Below, piece by piece: positions 33,612 through 41,560 of a stretch of DNA of 64,000 nucleotides. The position numbers and the translations under genes were made by a program. Location: contig NZ_JADG01000012.1 in assembly GCF_000518265.1 (NCBI RefSeq), positions 186,001 through 250,000 on the forward strand, read 5' to 3'. Source of the DNA: Actinomadura oligospora ATCC 43269. Its GTDB lineage: Bacteria; Actinomycetota; Actinomycetes; Streptosporangiales; Streptosporangiaceae. The notes beneath the pieces were generated by a model, which was not told the DNA's origin, made no database searches, and saw nothing but the letters and a program-made list of their open reading frames with translations. Position 1 is the first letter of the stretch; the number at the start of each line of letters is the position of its first letter.

Positions 33612-33641
33612 TGGCCAAGGGGGTGGCCAGACCAGTGGCCA
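33612..33641. promoter_or_regulatory. Triple TGGCCA operator candidate
   Basis: Three TGGCCA palindromes start at 33612, 33624 and 33636, exactly 12 bp apart, 25-54 bp upstream of the XRE gene. A fourth copy at 32467-32472 lies at the end of the XRE gene, ahead of the peptide gene. Regular spacing near one DNA helical turn suggests cooperative binding by the regulator. Confidence 0.5.
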
Positions 33642-33704
33642 CCCACCGCCGTCCTCCGACTGCATGACACGCCCCGGTACGCACGCCCCATGGACGCCGA
33701 ACAC

Positions 33705-33737
33705 AAGTGAGCCCCGACCATGGGCCGGGGCTCACTT
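33705..33737 (-). terminator. Terminator hairpin of the XRE-DUF397 pair
   Basis: A perfect 12-bp stem (AAGTGAGCCCCG) with a 9-nt loop lies just downstream of the DUF397 stop on the minus strand. Confidence 0.75.
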
Positions 33738-33754
33738 GACGAGTTGGCGGAAGC

Positions 33755-33949
33755 TCAGCCCGTCACGTCTTCCCGCTTCAGGCACGACAGGAGCACGGCG
33801 AAGCTCGCGGTCTCGAGCGAAAGGTGGCCGGTCGTTGGGGACTTGGAGTCCCGCATCCCGACCGTCCGAGAAATCCGCGCGACCTCCACGCATTCCTGGC
33901 CACCCGAGCCGCCACCGCCGCTGTAGCTGGACTTACGCCAGTTGATCAT
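33755..33949 (-). CDS. DUF397 (Scr2-like) small protein
   Basis: A 64-aa DUF397 protein: WRKSSYSGGGG, then CVEVARI and VGMRDSKSP, all diagnostic. Such proteins are paired with XRE/DUF5753 regulators in actinomycetes and have been described as a toxin-antitoxin-like couple (Scr1/Scr2). Its ATG overlaps the stop of the upstream regulator (ATGA). Confidence 0.92.
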   Translation of the reverse strand: MINWRKSSYSGGGGSGGQECVEVARISRTVGMRDSKSPTTGHLSLETASFAVLLSCLKREDVTG

Positions 33950-34764
33950 GAGAACCGCTCCATCGCCTGCGCCAAGAGGGCGAGCGTGACGTCCCAAGGA
34001 AGGGCGCACGCTCCGATCAGATCCCAACGTACTCCGAAGTCACGAACCTCCGCACTGTCCTGAATCAACCTCCCTCCCCCGGGCGCTTCCACGAACACCA
34101 GCTCCCCCTTTGGCATGGCCAGGGTGTTGAAGGAGCCATCCAGCCCGAGGTAGAAACCAGCGCTCTTCGGCACAATGCGAATGGTCACGTTCGGCAGCGT
34201 GGCCACCTCATGAAGCTTGGCCAACTGTGCCCGGAAGACCTCCCGATCGCCGACCTGACGGTGAAGCACGTCCTCGTCCATGACGACCCACACGTACGGC
34301 GGATTCTCGCGAGTCAGGACCTCCTGCCGCTTCAGGCGACTCTCGACCGCGGCCTCAACATCCTTCTCCAGCCCCGCCTCACGCAGGAGCGCGCGCGCAT
34401 ACTCGGGCGTCTGGAAGATCCCAGGGCAGTAAGACAACCGGAAGGAGCGGATGACGAGCGCCTTGGCCTCGTGCATGGCGTACTCCGCGAACCAGTCCGG
34501 ATCATGGGCAGTGCGGGCATACCGGACCAGGCGCCGGAAATGATGGTTGAGTCCCAGAAAGGCATCAAGCTTTTCCGCCTGATCCTCATTCAGGTTCCAT
34601 CCATCGCGGGCATGTTCCAGGTTCGATACGGTCGCCTTCGCGGCTCCCATGACCTCGCCCAGTTGAGGCAGGGACAACCCCTCGCGCTCACGATAGAAGC
34701 GCAGGTCAGAGGCGATCCAGTCCTTGAAAGACGTGTCCGGGTTCAGCGAGTCCACCGGGGCCAT
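33946..34764 (-). CDS. XRE regulator with DUF5753 (Scr1-like)
   Basis: A 272-aa protein. The N-terminal HTH (FYREREGLSLPQLGEVMG, AKATVSNLEHARDGW) is followed by the DUF5753 domain (EAKALVIRSFRLSYCPGIFQ, PPYVWVVMDEDVLHR, VTIRIVPKSAGFYLGLDGSF). GGAG lies 8 nt before ATG 34764. It is paired with DUF397 by translational coupling. Codon third positions are less GC-rich than in neighbouring core genes, consistent with accessory DNA. Confidence 0.92.
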   Translation of the reverse strand: MAPVDSLNPDTSFKDWIASDLRFYREREGLSLPQLGEVMGAAKATVSNLEHARDGWNLNEDQAEKLDAFLGLNHHFRRLVRYARTAHDPDWFAEYAMHEAKALVIRSFRLSYCPGIFQTPEYARALLREAGLEKDVEAAVESRLKRQEVLTRENPPYVWVVMDEDVLHRQVGDREVFRAQLAKLHEVATLPNVTIRIVPKSAGFYLGLDGSFNTLAMPKGELVFVEAPGGGRLIQDSAEVRDFGVRWDLIGACALPWDVTLALLAQAMERFS

Positions 34765-34858
34765 GCACCACACTCCGGGTATCGAGGGTTTCACTGATAC
34801 GCGACAAGCTAACCCGGTGAGCGCATTCTTGTCTCAGGAACGAGAGAAAGGAGTGCGC

Positions 34859-35194
34859 ATGGGAATCGAGCATGGGCGGCACGCGGAGGTCGCCATTGAT
34901 CATCCGTTGCCGTCGAATCAGCGGCGGGCCTTTTTGGAGGTGTTGCATCAGGTGATCAAGGAGACGCGGCCCGGGGTGAAATCCACGTTGGTTTTGCGGG
35001 CGGGATGTCAGGTTTTGTTTGTGTTCGACGCCGCCGAACCCGTGCGGAACGGGGAGGTCGGGTGTGACTTCGACCGGGCTTCCGGCTGGACCTTCACGTG
35101 GGTTGCGGACGGGAGCGTGCTCGGCCGCGTCCAGGACGTCCACGCCGTCGCCGCCGAGGTGTCCGCCCGGACGTCGGGGTGGGGGCGGCGATGA
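34859..35194 (+). CDS. Unknown protein A of a three-gene coupled operon
   Basis: A 111-aa soluble protein starting MGIEHGRHAEVAIDHPL. It has an amphipathic helix (RRAFLEVLHQVIKETRP), a beta-rich middle (STLVLRAGCQVLFVFD) and a WTFTWV segment. No family recognised. AAAGGAG lies 6 nt before ATG 34859, a strong ribosome site. Its stop overlaps the next start (ATGA). Confidence 0.72.
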   Translation: MGIEHGRHAEVAIDHPLPSNQRRAFLEVLHQVIKETRPGVKSTLVLRAGCQVLFVFDAAEPVRNGEVGCDFDRASGWTFTWVADGSVLGRVQDVHAVAAEVSARTSGWGRR

Positions 35195-35649
35195 CGGGCG
35201 CACGAGTTGAGCGGGTGGCGCTGCGGCTCGCCGTCGAGGTCGTCCAGGTCGCTTACGAGGAGGCCATGCGGCAGCACGGGGTGTTGGGCAGCACCGTCGC
35301 GCTTGTTTCGTCCTCTGCGCATAAGAACCTCGGCGCACTGGACGACGCGCCTGGGCATGAGGCTGACCTTCGTGACCTGGAAGGGCTGCGCGAGGCGATC
35401 GCGAGTGTAGCGCCGCGCGTCAAGAGCAGCGTTCGCACCGGGCCGGACGGACGGCTTCTCCTGCACGTCAACAATCCCGACGTCGGCGGACGGTTCTGCG
35501 AGGACGTCAGCGTGCGGGACGTGCGGCACTACCTCTGGTCCTGGGGTGACGTGATCGCGCCTGCCATCTCGCCGTCCATCGCCGCTGGACGGATCGTCCA
35601 CGTCCTCGCCACGACCACACCTGACCGGGCCCACGAAAGGACCGCATGA
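35191..35649 (+). CDS. Unknown protein B of a three-gene coupled operon
   Basis: A 152-aa soluble protein (VERVALRLAVEVVQVAYEEA, LHVNNPDVGGRFCEDVSVRD, HYLWSWGDVIAP). Mixed helix and strand, one Cys, no recognised family. It overlaps both neighbours by 4 bp (ATGA at each end), so the three products are made in step and may form a complex. Confidence 0.72.
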   Translation: MTGARVERVALRLAVEVVQVAYEEAMRQHGVLGSTVALVSSSAHKNLGALDDAPGHEADLRDLEGLREAIASVAPRVKSSVRTGPDGRLLLHVNNPDVGGRFCEDVSVRDVRHYLWSWGDVIAPAISPSIAAGRIVHVLATTTPDRAHERTA

Positions 35650-35930
35650 ACCTCGCACTCTTCTGGACGCTGGCCTTCGCCGCGCTGGTCGGCATGGCCG
35701 TCCTCGGCGACGTCGTCGGGCGGAAGCGCGTCCCCCAGGACGACGTCAGGGTCCGGTGCGTCGAGATCCAGCTCGATGTCCTCCGCTCCGAGACGCGGGC
35801 CGGGTTCGCGACGCTCGACGCGGCGCTCAGTGCCAAGGCCGAGATGCGGCACGCGGAGATCCTGGCGGCGCTCGCGTCGTCGCCCGGACGTCCCGACACG
35901 CTGCTCGACGCGCCCGTCACCGGAGCGTAG
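35646..35930 (+). CDS. Unknown membrane-anchored protein C of a three-gene coupled operon
   Basis: A 94-aa protein with one N-terminal membrane helix (LALFWTLAFAALVGMAVLG) and a short helical tail (LDVLRSETRAGFATLDAALSA). It could anchor proteins A and B to the membrane. It is convergent with the next minus-strand gene. Confidence 0.7.
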   Translation: MNLALFWTLAFAALVGMAVLGDVVGRKRVPQDDVRVRCVEIQLDVLRSETRAGFATLDAALSAKAEMRHAEILAALASSPGRPDTLLDAPVTGA

Positions 35931-35977
35931 GAGCCGCCGCGCTGGTGGACGTCGTTCCACGAGCGAGTGCTCGGGCC

Positions 35978-36313
35978 TTACTCGCGCGCGGTCTCGTGGC
36001 CACGGTCGTGGACGACGGGGAACTCCGGCTCGACGACGTCCGCCCATGCGTCGATGCGCTCGGGGGACGTCCTGATCGCCGCGATCAGCGCCTCGACCGC
36101 TGCCAGCTTCCGCTCGCCGAGATGCGCGCGGAGCTCCTCCAGCGAAACCTCGCGATACGGCATCGACAACTGCCACCAGAAACGCATGAGGTAGCGACAC
36201 TCCTGTTGCCGCCGGTCGTCGGCGAGACGCCATTCAATGACCGCTCTCACACGGGTGAGTTGCTCCTCGTCCCGGAAACCGGAGGCGAGGTCCGTCAGGG
36301 ACATGTCGGCCAT
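35978..36313 (-). CDS. Hypothetical protein downstream of an AraC regulator
   Basis: A 111-aa helical protein (MADMSLTDLASGF, RVRAVIEWRLADDRRQQECR, LRAHLGERKLAAVEALIAAI) without membrane segments. AGAGGA lies close upstream of the ATG. It is 24 bp after the AraC-type gene in the same direction, so probably cotranscribed. No family recognised. Confidence 0.65.
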   Translation of the reverse strand: MADMSLTDLASGFRDEEQLTRVRAVIEWRLADDRRQQECRYLMRFWWQLSMPYREVSLEELRAHLGERKLAAVEALIAAIRTSPERIDAWADVVEPEFPVVHDRGHETARE

Positions 36314-36337
36314 GGTGATCCTCTTCCGATCTGGACT

Positions 36338-37165
36338 TCACGAACAGGGCCTTTGGGTCGGCCATGCGAGGTCGTCGACCGTGAGGAAGGGTTCGGCTGC
36401 CACGGTCGCGGGGGTGAGGCCGGTGAACGCCATGACGTCCCGGTGCAGGTGGGACTGGTCGGCGTAGCCGCCTTCCGCCGCGACCCGCGCTGGGCTCGTG
36501 CCCGCGACCAGGCGGTGGACGGCCTGGTCGAAGCGGACGAGCTTCGCGGCACGTTTGGGCGGCAGCCCGACCTGGCGGACGAAACGGGCCCACAGGCGTT
36601 TGCGGCTCCAGCCGACCTCGTCCGCCAAGCTCTCGACCCGCACCCGGCCCCTTCCCCGGACGATCCGGTTCCACGCCCACGCGACCTCGGCGTCCACCGG
36701 ACGGCTCGCCTCGATCCGGCGGGCGAGCAACGCGTCCATCAGTGTGAAGCGGTCGTCCCACGACGTCGCGTCGGCCAGGCGTTCGCGGATCCGGGACACC
36801 TCCCCGACGCCCCACACGTCCTCAAGGGGCACCACCTCGCCGCCACTGCCCAGAACAGCGTGCGCGACCAGCGGGGACAGGCGCACCTGGACGACCTCGA
36901 AGTGTTCGCCCCGCACGCTGAAACGGCTCGATCCGAGGCCGAGCCCGGCGACGAGGCTTCCGCGTTGGAGTCCGGCCGCGTTCTCCACGACGAGCGGTCC
37001 GGCGCCGAACTCCACGACCAGCGTCACGGCCGGATGCGGGATCGCACGCTGACCGGACGTCCCCAGGCCACGGTCGCGGAACCCGGCCATGGCGACACCG
37101 GCCGTCCGGGAGGGACGCGCCGGACGCGCGACATCCCACAAACCGTCATGAACAGGGCCCCGCAC
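36338..37165 (-). CDS. AraC/XylS family regulator
   Basis: A 275-aa regulator. The C-terminal double HTH is clear: VESLADEVGWSRKRLWARFV and then ARVAAEGGYADQSHLHRDVM plus TGLTPA. The N-terminal half (about 150 aa) is a sensing domain with a beta-rich start. GTG start. It is divergent from the alpha/beta hydrolase gene, a possible target. Confidence 0.88.
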   Translation of the reverse strand: MRGPVHDGLWDVARPARPSRTAGVAMAGFRDRGLGTSGQRAIPHPAVTLVVEFGAGPLVVENAAGLQRGSLVAGLGLGSSRFSVRGEHFEVVQVRLSPLVAHAVLGSGGEVVPLEDVWGVGEVSRIRERLADATSWDDRFTLMDALLARRIEASRPVDAEVAWAWNRIVRGRGRVRVESLADEVGWSRKRLWARFVRQVGLPPKRAAKLVRFDQAVHRLVAGTSPARVAAEGGYADQSHLHRDVMAFTGLTPATVAAEPFLTVDDLAWPTQRPCS

Positions 37166-37231
37166 ACCCCCATGCTAGGCGGGGAACATTCGTCCAATAC
37201 CCGCCGGACCAGGGCGAACGACAGTGGTCGT

Positions 37232-38251
37232 ATGACCGTTTCACCGGAGTCGGACAGCGTCCGCCAGAACGACGACACGAAGGACGCGAGCCACACAGGG
37301 CACCGCAGGGAGCGCAGGCCCAAGCGGAAGCGCCTCCTCATCGCCTCGACCTCCCTGCTCGTGGTGGTCGGGCTGCTGCTGGGGAACGCGGCCGTGGTGT
37401 CACGGCAGAGCGCCGACGCCGAGGGCGACCGGCTTCTGACTCTCGACGGCAAGCGAATCCATGTCGTCCAGGACGGCCCGGCCGACGCCCCCGCCGTCGT
37501 CCTCATCCATGGCCTCGCCGGGTCGGCCCGCTGGTGGGACCCGCTGGTCCCCTCACTCGCGCAGGCCCATCGCGTCATCCGGATCGACCTGCTCGGACAC
37601 GGCCTGTCGGCCAAGCCGTCCGGCGGCGGCTATTCGATTCCGGAGCAGGGACGGCGCGTCGCCCAGGCCCTGGACCGGCTCGGCGTGAAGCGCGCCGTCA
37701 TCGTCGGCCACTCCACCGGGGGCTCGGTCGCCACCGCGCTCACCGAACAGCGCCCGGACCTGGTCACCGGGCTCGCGCTCGTCGACACCGGCCCCCGCAT
37801 GGACGCCTTCATCTCGGACGGCTTCGTCGGAAAGCTCCTGTTCGTCCCGGTCGTCGGACAGCTGCTCTGGCGGCTGCGGACCGACCGGCTCGTCCGCAAG
37901 AGCCTGGGCACCGCGTTCAGCCGCCCCGGTTTCACGATCCCGGAACCGCTCGTGGACGACGTGCGCAGGACGACCTACCACTCGCTCACGACGACGTCCC
38001 GGGCCAGCGACGACTACATGAACCGGCGTCCGCTCCCCGACCGGCTGAAGCCCCTGGGCAAGCCGCTCCTGGTGATCTTCGGGGCGGAGGACCGCCGCTG
38101 GCGCGCGACGGAGTCCACCGCCGCCTACCGCGCCGTCCCGGGCGTCCGGATCGACGTGATCCCCGGCGTCGGCCACTCCCCGATGCTCGAGGATCCGTCG
38201 CGGACGGCCACCGCCCTCCAGTCCTTCGTGACGGCGGCCCGCCCTCGGTAA
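37232..38251 (+). CDS. Membrane-anchored alpha/beta hydrolase
   Basis: A 339-aa protein: a basic N-terminus (RRERRPKRKR), one membrane helix (LLIASTSLLVVVGLLLG) and an extracellular alpha/beta hydrolase domain. HGLAGSARWW is the oxyanion area, GHSTGG carries the nucleophile Ser, FGAEDRRW the acid and GVGHSPMLEDP the His. Substrate unknown. It is divergent from the AraC-type regulator. Confidence 0.88.
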   Translation: MTVSPESDSVRQNDDTKDASHTGHRRERRPKRKRLLIASTSLLVVVGLLLGNAAVVSRQSADAEGDRLLTLDGKRIHVVQDGPADAPAVVLIHGLAGSARWWDPLVPSLAQAHRVIRIDLLGHGLSAKPSGGGYSIPEQGRRVAQALDRLGVKRAVIVGHSTGGSVATALTEQRPDLVTGLALVDTGPRMDAFISDGFVGKLLFVPVVGQLLWRLRTDRLVRKSLGTAFSRPGFTIPEPLVDDVRRTTYHSLTTTSRASDDYMNRRPLPDRLKPLGKPLLVIFGAEDRRWRATESTAAYRAVPGVRIDVIPGVGHSPMLEDPSRTATALQSFVTAARPR

Positions 38252-38396
38252 TCCGCTCCTCGATCTCCGGCATGGGAGCGGTACGGATGCGACGCGTCCG
38301 GCGTGACGCCCCAGAGGCCGGGTAGGACGGACATCGCCACAACCGTTACACAAAGTAGCAATAGACTACCTTCTGCGACATGAAGGGATGTTCGCC

Positions 38397-38681
38397 ATGC
38401 CCACCATGAAGGCGCCCGCCACCCACGGACGGATCGCGGCCAAGTACCACAATGACTGGGGCAAGGGGCCCCGCGTGATGTCGGTCGAGAAGGGCAGCAA
38501 GACCGCCAGGTCCGGCCTGAGGGTCAACGACATCATCATGAAGATCGACGGCCGGCCGTGTAAGACCAAGGCCGAGATGGACGCCGCGCTGTCGGACAAG
38601 CGGGCCGGGAACCCGGTCTCCGTCGTCGTCAACCGGGACGGCCACAACACCGCCTTCAACGTCACGCTCGACCCGGCCTGA
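38397..38681 (+). CDS. Stand-alone PDZ-domain protein
   Basis: A 94-aa protein that is nearly all PDZ: GPRVMSVEKGSKTARSGL, VNDIIMKIDGRPCKTKAEMD and NPVSVVVNRDGH. PDZ domains of this form usually sit on HtrA-like proteases; here it is alone, with no signal peptide. The second ATG (38397) is 9 nt after AAGGG and is preferred over 38388. It may be an adaptor or a decayed protease part. Confidence 0.75.
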   Translation: MPTMKAPATHGRIAAKYHNDWGKGPRVMSVEKGSKTARSGLRVNDIIMKIDGRPCKTKAEMDAALSDKRAGNPVSVVVNRDGHNTAFNVTLDPA

Positions 38682-38701
38682 CCCGCCACGTCCCGAAAGA
38701 A

Positions 38702-38744
38702 CGGCCACCGCCGCCAGCGTCCGTCCGTCCGGCGGCGGTGGCCG
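38702..38744. terminator. Hairpin between convergent genes
   Basis: A perfect 14-bp stem (CGGCCACCGCCGCC) with a 15-nt loop follows the PDZ gene and faces the convergent secreted-protein gene. Confidence 0.65.
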
Positions 38745-38870
38745 AGCCGCGCTCTCACGTCGCGTCATCGCACATAAACGAGTGTTCCCGTTGCTGCGCG
38801 ATACCTCCGGCCCGGACCGGCTCCCGGACGCGTGGCGCTGGAGTGCGGCGACGCGTCCGGGAGCCGTCGG

Positions 38871-39533
38871 TCAGTGGAAGTACACGCAGCCCGTGCCGTT
38901 GACCGTGCCGGGCAGGTCCACTTTGCCGTCGTTGCACTCCAGGTCATTGTTCGGATCGTGGGAACGATCGCGAGAGACGACGATGAAGCGCCCGGTCCCC
39001 CCGTCGGTGGGCGCACCGTTGAGGCTGCGGCAGTTACCGGCCCCGACGACCTTCAGCGGCGAACCTGATTCGCCGGCGGTCGCGGTATCGCACTCGTAGG
39101 CGGGCCGCTTCTCCCATGGCCTGGTCACGTCGGACATGTCGCACGCGGTGGCGGTGACGCCCTTGGGCACGTGAGCGGTACCCGAGTGCTCGCCGCGCTT
39201 TCCGGGCACGCAGCGCACGTCGTAGATGTTGTCGTTGTTGTCGGGTTGCACTTCGTCCGGCCGCCAGTGGATGAAGAAGGCGCCATTGATGGGGCCCTTC
39301 TCCGGAGCGCCGTTGAAGGCCTTGCAGTTCCTCAGGCCCTTGGCGGGAATGGTGGTGAGGATGTCACCCTTCTGATAAATCCTGTCGCACTCGTAGGTCG
39401 GAGCACCGCTCCAGGGCCCCTCGATGACGGTCGGCGGCGATATCTCCGCGAACGCCGGACGGGCGCCGACCAGAGCCGCGGCGGCCCCGAGGGCCGTCCA
39501 GGCGACGGCGGCGCGACAACGCGTTCTCGGCAT
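38871..39533 (-). CDS. Secreted protein with two homologous Cys-containing repeats
   Basis: A 220-aa protein with a signal peptide (MPRTRCRAAVAWTALGAAAA, cleavage after AFA). The mature protein is a tandem duplication. Each half has YECD, then a LRNCKAFNGAPEKGP or GNCRSLNGAPTDGG segment and ends with xDVRC or DLEC, so each likely forms its own disulfide pair. Family not recognised. The internal repeat suggests a binding module such as an inhibitor or carbohydrate binder. Confidence 0.72.
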   Translation of the reverse strand: MPRTRCRAAVAWTALGAAAALVGARPAFAEISPPTVIEGPWSGAPTYECDRIYQKGDILTTIPAKGLRNCKAFNGAPEKGPINGAFFIHWRPDEVQPDNNDNIYDVRCVPGKRGEHSGTAHVPKGVTATACDMSDVTRPWEKRPAYECDTATAGESGSPLKVVGAGNCRSLNGAPTDGGTGRFIVVSRDRSHDPNNDLECNDGKVDLPGTVNGTGCVYFH

Positions 39534-39773
39534 GAGGATTCTCCGTTCTTGGCGCATGCAGTGGCGGTTTCGCGGCGCGCCGCGGTTCACCTACAGGCAT
39601 TCTTCGTCACACTCAGTGACTATCTGGACGATGGCGTACTTCCCGACCCTTGATCAGGCAAAACCCCAAGGTGGGGCAAACCACGCCCGCCCCGTCCACC
39701 GCGCGCACGGGCGAATCCACGAAGGCGCACCTCGCGGGCCCGGGGGAGGGCCTGCGACTCGTCCGAGCCGGGG

Positions 39774-40226
39774 TCAGCCCGCGGCTCGTGTGACGAGCTC
39801 GACGATCCGCGCCTCGGTCTCGGGCGTCAGACCGGTCAGCGCGAAGGCGGTCGGCCACATCTCACCGTCGTCCAGGGACGCCACGTCGCTGAACCCCAAC
39901 GTCGCGTACCGCGCCTTGAACTTGTCGGCGCTCTGGAAGAAGCACAGCACCTTGCCGTCCTTGGCGTACGCGGGCATCCCGTACCAGGTCCGCGGCGCGA
40001 GCGACGGCGCGACGTCCTTGATGATCTGATGCAGCCGCTCGGCGACGACCCGGTCCTCGTCCGGCATCTCGGCGATCTTCTCGAGGACGTCCCGCTCCGC
40101 CTCGGCCGCCTTCTCCTCCTCCTTCAACCGCCGCGCGCTCCGCCGCGCCTCCTTCCTCAACTCGGCGGCGTGCTCCTTCATCGCAGCCCGCTCCTCAGCC
40201 GAGAACCCCTCCCGCGCCCCGCCCAC
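39774..40226 (-). CDS. DUF1801 (YdhG-like) protein
   Basis: A 150-aa protein. The C-terminal two thirds is the DUF1801 fold (HQIIKDVAPSLAPRTWYGMP, VLCFFQSADKFKARYATLGF). The first 50 residues are a charged helix (RKEARRSARRLKEEEKAAEA). Function unknown; frataxin-like folds have been suggested for the family. GTG start. Confidence 0.82.
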   Translation of the reverse strand: MGGAREGFSAEERAAMKEHAAELRKEARRSARRLKEEEKAAEAERDVLEKIAEMPDEDRVVAERLHQIIKDVAPSLAPRTWYGMPAYAKDGKVLCFFQSADKFKARYATLGFSDVASLDDGEMWPTAFALTGLTPETEARIVELVTRAAG

Positions 40227-40230
40227 ACCA

Positions 40231-40467
40231 ATCCCCCCTCAACCCACCAGCCCCGAGCCTCACCTCGGCCCCTCCCTCCTGGTCTGCCACACATCCGGCG
40301 GAGAGAATCCCCACGCGCACTACGACGACCTCACCGACTACGCCTACGACGCCCGCCCTACGGCATTGCGCTGGGGGGACGCGGCGATCGCCTTTCCGTG
40401 CGTCGCCGAGGGCGCGATCCTGCCCGACATCGATGATCCCGACACGTGGCCGCCGAGCTGGCCTTGA
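40231..40467 (+). pseudogene. Coding-like fragment without a start
   Basis: An open frame reads LLVCHTSGGENPHAHYDDL and continues through YDARPTALRWGDAAIAFPC to a TGA at 40467. Composition and third-position GC look coding. No ATG, GTG or TTG precedes it in frame, since the frame runs into the DUF1801 start region. It is probably the 3' remnant of a gene of about 70 or more codons. Family unknown. Confidence 0.5.
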
Positions 40468-40533
40468 GGGGCGTGGTTTCGCGTGGGGGCGAAGGGTTGG
40501 TGGAGTGGCGGGGTGGGGCGGGAGGGTTCCGGC

Positions 40534-41454
40534 ATGACTGAAGACGTGATCAGTGCGACGGGTGCCGGGGTCTGGACGCTGGGGGACGTGGAGGTTCGGC
40601 GGGTCGGGTTCGGGGCCATGCGGCTGCCGCAGACAGGGCGGGCGCTGGTGGCGGACGCGATGCCACGGGATCGGGGACAGGCCGTCGCGGTGTTGCGGCG
40701 GGCCATGGAGCTGGGGGTGAATCACATCGACACGGCGGCGTTCTACTTCTCGCCGCTGCTGTCGGCGAACGAGCTGATCAACTCTGCGCTGTCGCCCTAC
40801 CGGGACGAACTGGTCATCGCGACCAAGGTCGGACCCACGCGCGACGCGTCCGGGGAGTGGGGGACGCATGCCATGACGCCCGGGACGCTGCGCGGCCAGG
40901 TGGAGGAGAACCTGCGGCAGCTGGGGACCGACCACCTTGATGTTGTAAACCTCCGCATTGTCCGGGATGACCAGTTCGCCGAGCGGTTCGGGGCGCTGGC
41001 GGAGATGCGGGACGCCGGGCTCATCCGGCATCTGGGGCTCTCCAACGTGCGGCCTGAGCACCTGGAGACGGCGCGGGCGATCGCGCCGGTCGTCTGCGTC
41101 CAGAACCCGTTCGGGTTCGGCGCGTTCGCCGAGCAGCGGGAGATGCTGCGGCTGTGCGGTGAGCTGGGGATCGCGTTCGTGCCGTTCTACTCACTCGCCG
41201 GGACGCGGCGGGAGGCCGGAGCGTCCGGGAGCGAGGACGGTCCGGAGGTGCTGGCGGTCGCGCGCGCCCACGAGGTGACCCCCGCGCAGGTCCGGCTCGC
41301 CTGGACGCTCCACCAGGGTGCTCACGTCCTCACGATTCCGGGCACCGGCGACCTCCGGCACCTGGAGGAGAACATCGCGGCCGGAGACATCCGGCTCACC
41401 GAGGACGACCTCCAGCTACTCAACGCCGCCGACAAGGCGGCGCAACCCCAGTAG
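40534..41454 (+). CDS. Aldo/keto reductase
   Basis: A 306-aa TIM-barrel aldo/keto reductase using NAD(P)H. NHIDTAAFYFSP (Asp and Tyr of the tetrad) and LVIATKVG (Lys) are present. The position of the fourth member, His, is Arg in DVVNLRIV. LGLSNVRPEHLE and the cofactor motif IPGTGDLRHLEENI are typical. ATG 40534 is 8 nt after GGAGG. A carbonyl substrate cannot be predicted. Confidence 0.9.
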   Translation: MTEDVISATGAGVWTLGDVEVRRVGFGAMRLPQTGRALVADAMPRDRGQAVAVLRRAMELGVNHIDTAAFYFSPLLSANELINSALSPYRDELVIATKVGPTRDASGEWGTHAMTPGTLRGQVEENLRQLGTDHLDVVNLRIVRDDQFAERFGALAEMRDAGLIRHLGLSNVRPEHLETARAIAPVVCVQNPFGFGAFAEQREMLRLCGELGIAFVPFYSLAGTRREAGASGSEDGPEVLAVARAHEVTPAQVRLAWTLHQGAHVLTIPGTGDLRHLEENIAAGDIRLTEDDLQLLNAADKAAQPQ

Positions 41455-41560
41455 CGCCCGACGCCGTCCGCGGACGCTGCCGTCGCCTCACCCCGGCAGC
41501 GTCCGTACGGCACCGCCCTCGCAAGCTGGTCGGACGGGCTTCGGGGCGGGGCGGCAGTGG

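Noticed and set aside
33755..34764. Classical toxin-antitoxin pair
   Set aside because: The DUF5753/DUF397 couple has been called toxin-antitoxin-like, but toxicity of DUF397 cannot be seen in sequence, so it was annotated as a regulator pair only.
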